DNA of 64,000 bases from Cadophora sp. MPI-SDFR-AT-0126 (taxonomy: Eukaryota; Ascomycota; Leotiomycetes; Helotiales; Ploettnerulaceae). The position numbers were made by a program, and so were the translations under genes. The stretch lies in assembly GCA_020747065.1 (NCBI GenBank), contig JAGMVK010000015.1, forward strand, positions 372,001-436,000, given 5' to 3'. Positions 13,401 to 22,650 of the stretch are shown in pieces. A model generated the notes under the pieces. That model saw only the letters and a list, made by a program, of their open reading frames with translations. It searched no databases and was not told where the DNA came from. Within the stretch, counting starts at the first letter, position 1; every line of letters begins with the position of its first letter.

Positions 13401-14966
13401 AGCCTCCATTCCACAGGCAGCTCATCGACTCAATAATACACGGGGTCCAGGCGTAAGAGGAACTCTGCAGTATCCGTGACCCATGCCCGACATTGGTTCC
13501 TTGAAAAGTTTGATACAGACCAGAAAGGTATCCTCCGTGATTCATGGTCGCACCTTTAGGCTAGGAAAAAGTTAGGCTTCGTGAAAGTTCATCAGACTGT
13601 GGGGCATCACGAACTTTACCAGTGGAACCACCTGCAAGAATGTTAGGTACGCTCAGTAAGAAAGAGAGTTTATAAAAAATGAATTCCACTCACTTGTGTA
13701 CATAACGTAAGCCTCACTGTCGGGGGAGACTTCGGGCAATTTCACCGGTGACGTGCCTCTGGAGGATAGTTTCTTCATAGATATCTGGGACACAACCACC
13801 GTGGTCTCAACTGACTCTGCCAACAGTTCAGAATATTGATTTGAAGACAAAATAATCTTCGCTTTGACGTCTTCCACGATCTCTTTCACTCGTAGAACCG
13901 GCTGGGAGGGATCGACTGGTACAAATGCTCCACCAGCTTTCAACACCGCAAGGAAGGCAACCGCCCACCAGCCGGACTTCTCGAACACAAGCGGGATCTT
14001 CATGCCATTCGTGATCCCGAGCTCTACCAAATGGCGAGCAAGATGTGATGATAAATCTTCTAGTTCTTGGTACGTCCATTGCTCGTCCCATGCGTCAATC
14101 GCGGGCGCATCTGGCTGCAATTTGACACGATTCGAAATCGCATCGTGAAAGGTCAGATTAAGTGGCTCCAAATTATGTCGATTCCACTGTTTTACTTTTG
14201 TTGCATGGTAATTGCTGAAAAGTGACTGATCTCCAATGCTTCGATGTGATCCCTCGACGACACATGACAGAGCCATTTCCAAAGCGCTACCCACATTTGC
14301 AGCTTGGCCATGTGACAGACTTGCAAGTCGGTAGACGAGTTTCATGCGAAGCGACGCCGGTTCCAAGTCAACCTCGACTCTAATGACAATCCGTGAATCC
14401 AAGACCTTTCCGCCGTGGCCTTGGCCATCTGTCCCTGTAATATCCTTACAGCTCTCCCCGCCGTTCTGTCCGCTCGTAGATCCATCAAGTGGTGCACTTC
14501 TCGACAGCTCGCCGCGAGAGTAAATCTCTGTGTTGAAGAACCCGACTTTCCTCACCCCTAGGGTGGATTCAACATGATCTAAGGAAAAGTTACCGTGCGC
14601 AGAGTCACGCGTAAAAGTTGAATTCGTAGTGTCTAGAACATGTTGAAGGCTAGATTCCCGAGCAACGTTCAACTGACAAGGGAACAGCCCAGATGAGTTT
14701 TCGTGATAACCAAAACATAACTGATCAGTACCCGTATAGCTTCTAAGTACTAGTGCCCAGGCTGTCTGAAAAATTGTTGAGGGGCGAAGCTCGTGGTCCT
14801 GACAAAACGCCTCCAGAATGCTTGAGGTTGGCACGCTGACTTCGATTGCTTGCACTTCATCCGATGTTTCTTTTACTCCGTCATTGAGAATCGGAAATAA
14901 ACATTGCTCCTTATCTCGAAGTCGTGTCGTCCAATAATCCAGATCTGATGAGGTGGCCATTGACAT
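1..14966 (-). CDS. Multimodular non-ribosomal peptide synthetase, 3' end outside window
   Basis: Giant NRPS that activates, tethers and condenses acids into a peptide. Rebuilt exons (minus strand): 14966-13694, 13631-13615, 13560-12951, 12816-10847, 10792-9339, 9223-9088, 9028-8630, 8573-6275, 6172-6140, 5988-3043, 2995-2600, 2525-2506, 2438-<1. Every junction is GT-AG and all phases agree, giving at least 4663 residues. Order (approximate residues): truncated C0 (1-265), A1 (275-775), T1 (Ser about 841), C1 (915-1290), A2 (1370-1870), T2 (1948), C2 (2010-2400), A3 (2450-2970), T3 (3055), C3 (3138-3500), A4 (3566-4050), T4 (4128), C4 (4185-4600), then what looks like the first helix of another T domain at the window edge. 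The start is the first ATG of the open frame; the frame reaches a TGA 75 nt upstream without another ATG. No thioesterase or reductase is visible. An N-terminal partial C domain is common in fungal NRPSs. The product is unknown. Confidence 0.97.
1530..4790 (-). other. NRPS module 4: C3, A4, T4
   Basis: C3 has the canonical HHSLYDG at about 4400. A4 has [11 protein letters not shown] (an intron, 2996-3042, falls in the first Thr codon), YDVSMGE with Asp235, then YGPAEC encoded across introns 2526-2599 and 2439-2505. The exon between them is 20 nt. The A7 (FYRTGDL), A8 and A10 ([11 protein letters not shown]) motifs are intact. T4 reads [11 protein letters not shown] at about 1605. This is the most conventional module of the enzyme. 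Confidence 0.88.
4880..8450 (-). other. NRPS module 3: C2, A3, T3
   Basis: C2 starts at [12 protein letters not shown]; its motif is HHSVFDK (about 8030), with Lys for the last Gly. A3 has [11 protein letters not shown], then FEACILE, where Asp235 is Glu. Its A5 motif (NGYGPSET) is split across an intron in the Gly codon (5989-6139), and the exon upstream of it is only 33 nt (6140-6172). Between the A6 and A7 motifs lies a low-complexity Asn/Gly/His/Lys-rich insertion (plus-strand about 5640-5740). T3 has a normal LGGDS at about 5015. Confidence 0.88.
8560..12010 (-). other. NRPS module 2: C1, A2, T2
   Basis: C1 starts at [16 protein letters not shown]. Its catalytic motif is EHTLVDG (about 11540): the first His of HHxxxDG is Glu, but the second His and Asp are present. 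A2 has canonical motifs ([18 protein letters not shown] with Asp235, LYGPAE, YRSGDL), so it should activate an alpha-amino acid. T2 carries LGADS at about 8645, with Ala for the second Gly and the phosphopantetheine Ser kept. Small introns at 9224-9338, 9029-9087 and 8574-8629 fall in the A2 tail, the A2-T2 linker and T2. Confidence 0.88.
12080..14966 (-). other. NRPS module 1: truncated C0, A1, T1
   Basis: C0 begins abruptly with the second half of a condensation fold (DLDYWTTRL) and has no HHxxxDG motif. A1 keeps the P-loop (SGSTGK), the YRVGDL and [13 protein letters not shown] motifs and the A10 lysine (TITGKIDR). The A4 motif, usually FDxS, reads WTPC (plus-strand about 13440), so the position of the amino-group-binding Asp235 of PheA is Thr. 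The A5 motif, usually YGPTE, reads WAATE. T1 has a normal LGGDS at about 12190. An intact ATP site with an altered acid pocket points to a substrate without a standard alpha-amino group, or to a degenerate domain. Confidence 0.85.
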
Positions 14967-15876
14967 TGTGGGGAATCTGCGAAAGTGAGCTCTCTTTAAT
15001 GGCGGATCTGTTGCAATGTTATTCTTCTCCAAGTTGATTCAAACTTGATTGAACCAACGATAGTCCTTTTCGAGGTCTTCAAGTCAATCATCAATGACCT
15101 CTTCACAGTATGCCATGGCAGCTTGTCTGTTTCTCAGCCTTGCATGAACCCGATGGCATGCGAAGGCTCAGTGGCATTTTTTTCCCTACCCCCTTTACCC
15201 TGGAGGAACATACCTCTGGCACAAACTTAACCCTGTGCATGATACTTACGGCTTTAGGCAGGTGTTGTTGAGTGGAGGATGTCATGGATTTGGGTTTTTC
15301 TTTTCGCCACATTGGCACCCTCTCGGGCCGGCTCCTTGCATCGACCAGATCTTTTCATCGAGTATGCACGTAAGCGGCGGGAGGAGCGAATCGGTGTATC
15401 CTGATACGAACGGTTTACCGTTTGGTGAAATTTGTAGGAGGTAGTTTGCGGGTCCTGCTGCCATGATCCGATGTGACGTTGACGCGATACGGTTCGATTT
15501 GGCCGGCTCGAAGTTCAACAACTGGGGCGAGATAGAGTAGCGGTCTGTCATTATCACAGCTAATCAATGGCGATGATGACAAAGCTAGTGATACTTTCAA
15601 AGTTGGCGTTCCTCAAGCTGAGGTTTGATGGGATCGCGTGGGGTGGATACAACGCGTCGTCATTGATGAAACTTTTTTCCAGCTGCGATCCACGCCAAGG
15701 GGGCAATGCAGAATGCCCCTGATCTATCTCTATTCGAGACTAACGAAGTTTCTGGCTAAGCGAAAGACAACACCTCACAGACTTGGGTAGGGACTTCACC
15801 CCGCGGGGAACCGCATTCCCCGAAAGTATGTGCAATTCATCATTTTGCAGAACTCTCTATTCTAGAACTTTTTCGG
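14967..15876. promoter_or_regulatory. NRPS upstream region
   Basis: This 910-bp gap lies between the NRPS start and the 3' end of the YCII-like gene, both on the minus strand. It must hold the NRPS 5' leader and promoter. Short open frames occur on both strands (15103-15600) but none has a recognisable domain or convincing start context. No clear regulator palindrome was found. Confidence 0.4.
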
Positions 15877-16371
15877 CTAAGATTTCTCAGGCGGTTGCCG
15901 TACGGTCGTTTTGAAAGGGAAAATCTTGACGCCCGCCCAATCCCATATGCCCTCCTTCACAAAAACGTCCTGCTCGAGAGTTTCCTGCACTTTTTCCCGA
16001 CTTTCTGCATTCACCACCATTACAGAGCCAATAAATGGCCGTATTCCTTGACTGACATGCTCTTTAAACACAGGACCTGGATCATTTTAAGTTCCTGCTT
16101 ATCAAGGATTCAAGGATTAGGGACTGACCAGCCCAAGACACGAATCCCGTCTCATGAAGCTTGACAAATGCCTTAGAGTGTACAGGTCTGATCTGGATTC
16201 GTCTTTCAAGCTGCGAGGAAGATTGTCAATACATAGAAGGATTTGAAAACAATTCGGAGCAGATGCGTGTCTACTTACGACTCCAGGCTTATCAGCCAGT
16301 ATCACGAGCCATTCTGTACTCTTGGCAGGAGCTGCACTGATCTTTGCGACTGTCCGTACCGCCTGTGACAT
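15877..16371 (-). CDS. YCII-like (dimeric alpha/beta barrel) protein
   Basis: Small cytosolic protein of the YCII/Dabb-type fold. Three exons: 16371-16279, 16210-16129, 16076-15877, with GT-AG introns 16211-16278 and 16077-16128, giving about 124 residues. The first beta strand is TEWLVILADKPG. The middle has HSKAFVKLHETG, where YCII proteins have a conserved His, followed by GSVMVVNAES and, near the end, GIWDWAGVKIFPF, a typical YCII C-terminal strand. It precedes the NRPS on the same strand and is divergent from the PhyH-type oxygenase. Relatives in fungal clusters are mostly uncharacterised; a role in isomerisation, cyclisation or binding of an intermediate is inference. The start is the first ATG of exon 1; there is no signal peptide. 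Confidence 0.85.
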
Positions 16372-17173
16372 TGCGAATATGTATGGAACATCAATCTGCC
16401 ACGAGGATGTGCGCCTACTGATAACGACTCTGGAAATATTCCTGGAATCCTATACCACCGGAGTTGATTTGGATTCGTAGGACCGACATCCCCTGAATGC
16501 GAGCCTTGGATGCCCCTTCACGTATCTGGATATCCAATTCCCTAATTGGGATCGAGCTAAAGGATGAAAATCCTGGAGTGTTTAGTGACCCCCACATCAT
16601 TTTTCTGGATTTGTGATTAAGATTTCACTCGAACAAACTCCACTAACGATCCCCACTCTGCTGCAATGTCATGATCGCTTTTATCCGGCTTTGACTGTTT
16701 ATGTGGGGCAAATCCTCCATTGATCCTGCATGTTTATGTCAACCTTCTAGATTCGGCAAAGTATGGTGATGCCATCAATGGCAACGCCACTTGAATTGTT
16801 CGACAATGGCGGCCGAAAGCTAAGCTATCGCGGAGTTCAATGCCGAACATTTTTGGAACAAAGCTTGACCTACCCGATGTGACAAACATCGCCGATCCCA
16901 ATCCTCCAATGAAATGATTATTTGATCTAAGCGCCAGTGTGGCATGAAAGATAGGCGACCGTTGATGGCCGGGGAACCAAGAATGAGGCAGGTAAAATCT
17001 GGTAGACTGGTTTGATTATGCTAGTGACCAGTAAGCTTGGTAGCCAGGCATGTACAGTGGGTGTGACTTTATCACCTCGTCACCGGTCTCTCAGTTGGTC
17101 GCGTACTCATTTGCTTTAGACATGTCTTGATATTATTTACCGGCCGTTCGGATTCGATCAAGACTCATCAAAA
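16372..17173. promoter_or_regulatory. Divergent promoter, YCII-like / PhyH-type oxygenase
   Basis: An 802-bp intergenic region between divergent starts. Two CCAAT boxes lie 8 bp apart at 16898-16902 and 16906-16910. The sequence also holds GC-rich CGGCCG-containing spots (GCGGCCGAAAG near 16810, ACCGGCCGTTCGG near 17140) of the kind bound by Zn2Cys6 regulators, but no regulator of that class is visible among the cluster genes. Shared control of the two genes is inference. Confidence 0.4.
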
Positions 17174-18267
17174 ATGTCTTCGTACGTTTCACAATGGGAG
17201 TCTACAGACCCTGCACCATTCACCCGGGAAGCGCTACTTGGTGTTCTAGACGGAAAAGTTGGTTGTATCAAAGAGCCTCACTTTGTCTCTCCTGAGGTAG
17301 TACAGAAGATTGAGACAGAGCTTTCTCCAAAGCTTTCTCCATATCAAGGTACTTTATGTAACCCCTCCGAAAATTTCTTAGCACCGCATTATTGACAATT
17401 CAATCTTTAAAGACATTCCCGGACCTACTTTACATAGGGTTGGTGTGGCTCAATTTGAGTTTCAAGCAATCTCGGACGATCAACTGAAACAAAGATCAAC
17501 CACCGGAGATGGTACGCGTGTACTTGTACTTAGCACAAACTTATTCTGTTGCTAAAACTTTATACAGAGAAGCTTCAATACTTTGAAGAAGCGAAGAAGC
17601 ATGCAACCCTACACGAGGATCTGAAACAGAAGATCGGGCTCAACATCTGGCGAGCTGTGATTGATAAGATTGCGACGTTGCTTCCAGACTACGACGTAGC
17701 CGTTGCCGAAGAGGGCGGTCAAAAGTATTTCTCTGGCATTTTCCGCGCCATTAACAACTCTACACCTATTCATTGCGATGTAAGTCACATGTGGCGGGGG
17801 TATCAAATTGCTCTGTCTCGTTTGAGAATTTAAAAAATCTTATGGCAGCTGTTTGGAGTACATACACTGACTTCTCGATCATCCAGTGGTCGCCGTATGA
17901 CTCGAGAACAGAGGACTGGATCATCAACCGAGTAGCCAAGCAAGCTGTTTTCAACATGTACTTCACCAATCCGAAAGGAGGAAAGACTGAAGTTCATGAC
18001 TGCCAATGGACAGAGGATGCGTTAGATTGGAGGGACTTCTCCTCGTACGGGTATTCAGAAGATTTGGTCAAGGGGCGAAAGAAAATTATCATTCAACCAA
18101 AACCTGCTGATCTTTGCATTTTCAATTCAAGAAATATGCACCAAGTCTTTCCTGTGGAGCCAGAAGACGATGGAACGCAACGACCGAGGTTGACGTTAAG
18201 CTCCTTTATGGGCTTGATTCCGGCGAAGGTACCTGAGGAGCGCCCAAAGTTGATTTTGTGGTCTTAG
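17174..18267 (+). CDS. PhyH-type Fe(II)/2-oxoglutarate dioxygenase
   Basis: Probable non-haem iron oxygenase that hydroxylates or desaturates a cluster intermediate using 2-oxoglutarate and oxygen. Exons 17174-17348, 17413-17511, 17568-17779, 17887-18267; all phases agree, giving 288 residues. The iron ligands are visible: HCD (residues 160-162, immediately before the last intron) and the distal His in NMHQVFPV (about 246), followed by the 2-oxoglutarate-binding Arg in RPRLTLSSF (about 261). The architecture fits the phytanoyl-CoA dioxygenase-like family. It is divergent from the YCII-like gene and ends 47 bp from the tail-to-tail acyltransferase. The substrate cannot be read from sequence. 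Confidence 0.85.
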
Positions 18268-18314
18268 ATATGAATTCGTTGGATTGTCTCTGTATATTCT
18301 CCGCTAGATAAGAT

Positions 18315-19718
18315 TTACATGATTACTGCTCCAAATACAAGCAAAATCTCACGCACGACAGCCATGTCATCTTCCCTCAAGCCAAGCATAACATCTAAAC
18401 CTTTACTTTTGTCCTGAGTAGCAAGCACCGCACATGATCCATCCCAATTGCCTTTGAAAGGAATTCTCAACCCATCAACCTTGCCCCCGCTCCACCATTC
18501 CTGCTCGAAAACAGGGAAGTCTGCTCCACTGGTAATGAAGAAATCTGTGCCTTGAAAGAAATCGGCGAATGAGGGTTGAAGTCTGGAAACATCTTCGAGA
18601 GACTCTGCTGCAGATATCACAGACTCAATGTATTCTGGTGTCACGGCCGTGAGCGCCGTTCTATTCTGAAGAGCAAGTGAAGGCAGATTGAGACATTGCG
18701 AAAGGAATTTGGGATCCCTGAAAGAGTGGCTTGGAATATCTTCGACGGGAAGCAAGATTGGGCACGAGTATGTGGCGTACATCGTAACATTTCCAGCATA
18801 ATTCATTGCAGGGGGCTTTAGTCTTCCCCGTCCGTCCACGGCAATACCCATTACAGATGGGAGGGCAGTGGCTTTAGTTGACGTTTTCGTGAAGCGACAA
18901 CCTCTGGCGTAGGACACAGATCCATAAAGAAGTGCTGTAAGTGCGTCCTGAGTGCTTATAAAGCCCGCTTCGGTAGTGCATAGCAGTTTCAATATTTGGA
19001 GTGCTTCTGGCTTGAATTTGAACGTATGCGAGGTCGTTGGCGCGAAATCTTTGGTTGGTTTCTGGTCGCTGCCGTTGTGTTGGAGGACATGAAATCCATT
19101 GTCAATGATTGAGTCAGATCGCTTCCCCTGAGGCAGAATAGACCGTTCCATAGAAGGTGCTATGATAGGTTGCAGGTTTTCTTGCTCTGAACTGGCGAAA
19201 CAATTCCGAGCTAGGAATTTGACGACGAGTCCCATTCCCCCTCCGTCAACGACTGCATGATGGCACTTGATGCAAAGCAGAAGACCACCTCGAATGAAGG
19301 TTGCCATTATGTCAAGAACTGGCAGAGGATTGATCTCTAGAGGCGTCAGGATTTTATCTGGCAGTGAAGATGCTGGAAATTGGGCCGCCTTAAGACTCTC
19401 ATATGTTGGGAATGTGTCGTCGTGATCGCCATCGTGGTATTGCACCCGTAACTCAAAGACGGGCCTTTCTTTCGGTACGTGAACTTCGACTCTGCTGGAA
19501 TTTGAAGACTTTGATACGATGACTCCTTGGAGAACTGGAAGGCTCGCCAGTGCGTCTTTGATGCCGTTTTCAAGAAATTCGACAATTGCCTTCTTGGAAG
19601 GAGATTTCTGCGATACGGGAATGCACAGAAGCCACCTTACGTAGAGACGAGGCATGAGCTGATCAAGCTCTGAGAGCTCAAAAATACTGAAATCTCCAAT
19701 TGCAACATGGTCAGCCAT
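18315..19718 (-). CDS. BAHD-type acyltransferase (trichothecene O-acetyltransferase-like)
   Basis: Single-exon gene, 467 residues, starting MADHVAIGDFSIFELSELDQ. It has the catalytic HxxxDG motif (CHHAVVDGGG) at about residue 155. BAHD enzymes move an acyl group from CoA to an alcohol or amine. The second structural motif of the family, DFGWG near the C-terminus, is not recognisable; the corresponding stretch reads FKGNWDGSCAVL. The last residues are hydrophobic with no peroxisomal signal. Together with the CoA ligase at 25.6-27.8 kb it could acylate an NRPS-derived hydroxyl or amino group. The family assignment is firm; the acyl donor and acceptor are unknown. Confidence 0.88.
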   Translation of the reverse strand: MADHVAIGDFSIFELSELDQLMPRLYVRWLLCIPVSQKSPSKKAIVEFLENGIKDALASLPVLQGVIVSKSSNSSRVEVHVPKERPVFELRVQYHDGDHDDTFPTYESLKAAQFPASSLPDKILTPLEINPLPVLDIMATFIRGGLLLCIKCHHAVVDGGGMGLVVKFLARNCFASSEQENLQPIIAPSMERSILPQGKRSDSIIDNGFHVLQHNGSDQKPTKDFAPTTSHTFKFKPEALQILKLLCTTEAGFISTQDALTALLYGSVSYARGCRFTKTSTKATALPSVMGIAVDGRGRLKPPAMNYAGNVTMYATYSCPILLPVEDIPSHSFRDPKFLSQCLNLPSLALQNRTALTAVTPEYIESVISAAESLEDVSRLQPSFADFFQGTDFFITSGADFPVFEQEWWSGGKVDGLRIPFKGNWDGSCAVLATQDKSKGLDVMLGLREDDMAVVREILLVFGAVIM

Positions 19719-20047
19719 TGTCTTCGCCTGTGTTGGAAAGTAAAGTTTGGGCGCTCAATAATGGCTCGTTATCCTGGTCCTGGGAGCTGGGAGGGGTGGG
19801 ACGGAGGGCGGGGAGGAACGATGATACTACAGCGTCCATGGGGATTTTTCGGGGCCACGGTTAGTGCACAAATAAGCGAGAGATCGCTGAACCAAACAAT
19901 GGCTCTCCGAGGTAGCTGCCAAGAGAGGCTTCACTATGGCCAATGGCATTTAGATAGTACTTTATATCTCTATTAATTTGAAATGTCTCTTTTATTCAGA
20001 CGTCTCAGTACATCTCTCATGCCCTGTACCCCGCACCATAGATTTTA

Positions 20048-20082
20048 CCCCCCCCCCCCCCCCCCCCCCTTTTTTTTTTTTT
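20048..20082. repeat. C22-T13 homopolymer pair at the P450 stop codon
   Basis: A run of 22 C followed by 13 T (plus strand). The last T is the complement of the A ending the P450 TGA stop codon, so on the coding strand the 3' UTR begins with 12 A then 22 G. G22 on an mRNA could form a stable quadruplex. The exact length is prone to sequencing error. Confidence 0.9.
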
Positions 20083-21816
20083 CATGATGCCAGAAGCGAA
20101 ACCATCACTGGCAGACCTCCCGCAGGTCCGGCACTCGAGAACATGACATTGTATGCTGGATCACCCATGGCCTCCGGGGCATCTTCCGCATAGACCGATT
20201 TGATATTGAACTTTCGTATCGTGAGGGCTAGCGTAATTCGCATCTCCATCATTGACAACTCCTGACCTGGACAGTCTCGAGACCCTTTTTCAAAAGGTCG
20301 ATAAGCATCTTTTGTCATCTTCGCAGCTCTGGCGCCCAAGAATCTTTCAGGGTCGAACACATCCGGGTCCGGGAAATTCTCGGGGTTCCGGTGAATGGGA
20401 AATGCTCGAACCATGATTGGAAAGGCTCCTCGAACATAGGTTGGGTAGTGTTTGTTTGTCCGGGGATCGATCAAGTCGAAACCCTTGATCCCGTTCCTAA
20501 TAGTTCCCGCGCCTACGAAAAGTCTCAGAGATTCTTTGATGACAGCGGTCGTGTATGTCATCCTTTTCAGAATAGTTGGCTCTGCTTGGATGCGGGAGCT
20601 AGTATCAGCCGGATTGGATCCAAGAAACTTGTCGTGCTCCTTCTGAAGACGGCTCAATACATGAGGATGTTTATCTAGGACATAGTACAGATAGCATAGG
20701 GATGCTGCTGTTGTCGCGTGTCTTTCATAGCGTTAGTGAATCAAGATGGCACACTGGCGATCATTCAATTATTCACTTACCCTGCAAAAAAGAATGCCCT
20801 GATGTTGTCGACGGCATTCTTCATGAAAACTGGATCCATTGAACCAATTTCCTCCTTGTCACCTTGCATCTGCTCATAACTATCCAAAGCTAGATGGACA
20901 AGTGACTTCTCATTCGGCTCCACGCGACCGTCCTTCCTCTCACGAAATCTTTGGTCAACAACTTGGCCAATCAAAGTGTTCAATTTCAGTTGGTAGTGCC
21001 TTGCATTCCAGATCCGGCTTGGACTTAGGAGTCTCACAGGATCAAAACCAAGAGGTGGAATGTACTTAGGCATTGTCAAAAAAGCATCTACAATTTCGTT
21101 TGACTGCTTTTGTGTATTGAAATCCGCGGCCATGGTAACTCGGCCTATCACATCCAGTGTAAGGCTTTTGGTGAGAGGCAAAAGAGGGAAGACTTCACCA
21201 GCTTCCACATGAGCTTCCAACTTCTCAATGAAAACATTGACACGCTGTACGACCATTGGAGTTAAACTGGCGAGATGCGAACTCGAAAATCCAGCGTCGA
21301 ACACTTTACGCCAGAATCTGTGTTGTTCTCCATGCGTGGTGATGATGCTCTGTGTGCCGACGGTGTATTCCATAAATTTATACTGTTCACATGTGAGCTA
21401 TGTTCTCACATAGATGCCTCAACCTACCATGGGATGTTTTGGTAGATTCTTGAGCTGTGTTGTTTGGGCTGCCAATCCAGGATCTAGGACGATGACTTGG
21501 GGGTCAAAAGACGGCCAGAGGTCGAGATAATAAATCGGCCCCAGATCATACTCCCGTGCGAGAGTGGCATGTACCAAATTGATATGGGCATCTGCTGGAA
21601 GTCTTGCCTTCACATCTTTGAAGACCTGGAGATGTCCATAAAGCCAATGATGAGGTGGTCCTGGCTGAGCAATTTTAGACTTGAACAATTTCAACGCTTG
21701 ACGAAGAGGCTCACCAGACCGGCAAATCTCCGCCTCTCGCTGAATAGCTTGTAAATGAACCATAGGCCTATCAACCCAACACCTAGCCCTAACCTCAAAA
21801 TCACTGTGTAAATCAT
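20082..21816 (-). CDS. Cytochrome P450 (cluster P450 1)
   Basis: Membrane-anchored haem monooxygenase. Exons 21816-21715, 21664-21428, 21382-20781, 20721-20082; phases agree, 526 residues. Exon 1 starts at an ATG in another frame from the longest open frame and encodes a hydrophobic anchor (VILRLGLGVGLIGLWFIY). A 50-nt intron (21665-21714) joins it to PGPPHHWLYG, the usual proline-rich hinge. Later motifs are I-helix AGHATT (split by an intron), ESLR (ExxR), FDPERF, and haem-binding FEKGSRDCPGQ with the axial Cys. It is divergent from the AATase-type gene. The role is presumably oxidation of the peptide or its acyl/amino-acid precursor in the ER membrane; the P450 family is not resolved. Confidence 0.93.
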
Positions 21817-22650
21817 CACTCTAACTGTAATTCGAACTCACGTGATGGGTCTTGGGTTGGTGACAACGAGGATGTAAGTCTCACGAACAGTTGTCGCTGA
21901 ACCGAATCTTGCCCTGGCGACCGCTCCCTGACTTTTCCTGTAGAAGATCGGACTTCGCAAGGTGTACAAGGTATGTACGATGGCAATATTGATTCTCGGT
22001 CATGTCTTCAATGCCCTCGGACGAATCTCTCCACTTCGGCGTATATTCGATACCCCGAGCTGCTGTGTTGACCGAGCCGGCCAATGGTGCCTATCCAGCA
22101 GGTATCCCACTTTTGCTCCTTTGAATAACACCTTCTCCATGCGGTCTGTCGGCCGCATCATCTAGAAAAAAAACTTACGTGTATCGACTGGTGGGAAGAG
22201 TTTTGTTTCACCCTCCTTCCTTTCTCGTCGTAGCAATGCAGGATTGCTACGCCGTCGTTGAAATAACGTTGCCTCGGCCCTTCCGGCCTGCTGAGCGGTC
22301 CGTCGATCTGCGCCTCGGGTAGCGTCGCAAAATCAACCTCATTTCATTAAGCGGGCCTCGTTCTCTAATCGAGCTATTATGTTGACAAAGTCTGAAATGA
22401 CGGCATCCTTGGAATACCGACAGTAAAAAATTGCTTCGCTTTATCAATGCAGCCTTATCTAGGCGCTGGTGTCTGACGGTTGGGAAGAACTTAATCTGGA
22501 TACGACATTGATAACGACAATGGCGATTTTTGTCACACATCCCTGGCACAGAAGTCTAGGACAAGCTTGGAACCTTGCGTTTGTGCGATCTGGATAACGT
22601 AGAAATCATAGATGGCATGCATTCTGGGTGTCGAAAGTGCGGATCGAAGT
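21817..22650. promoter_or_regulatory. Divergent promoter, P450 1 / AATase
   Basis: An 834-bp region between the start codons of the P450 and the AATase-type gene. It contains a perfect inverted repeat at 22229-22251 (listed separately), several CGG/CCG triplets (for example GAGCGGTCCGTCG near 22293) and an A-run at 22165-22173. No open frame in it looks coding. Confidence 0.4.
22229..22251. promoter_or_regulatory. Perfect inverted repeat in divergent promoter
   Basis: Arms CGTAGCAAT and ATTGCTACG (9 bp each) flank a 5-bp spacer GCAGG. It sits near the middle of the region between two divergently transcribed cluster genes, a usual place for a dimeric activator site. The motif matches no fungal regulator consensus known to me. 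Function is inference. Confidence 0.4.

Noticed and set aside
2653..14148. Long plus-strand open frames inside the NRPS
   Set aside because: Antisense shadows of conserved NRPS codons; no independent features.
1..14966. Siderophore synthetase
   Set aside because: The possible T after C4 recalls that class, but four A domains are present and no ornithine monooxygenase, hydroxyornithine acyltransferase or siderophore transporter is visible in the window.
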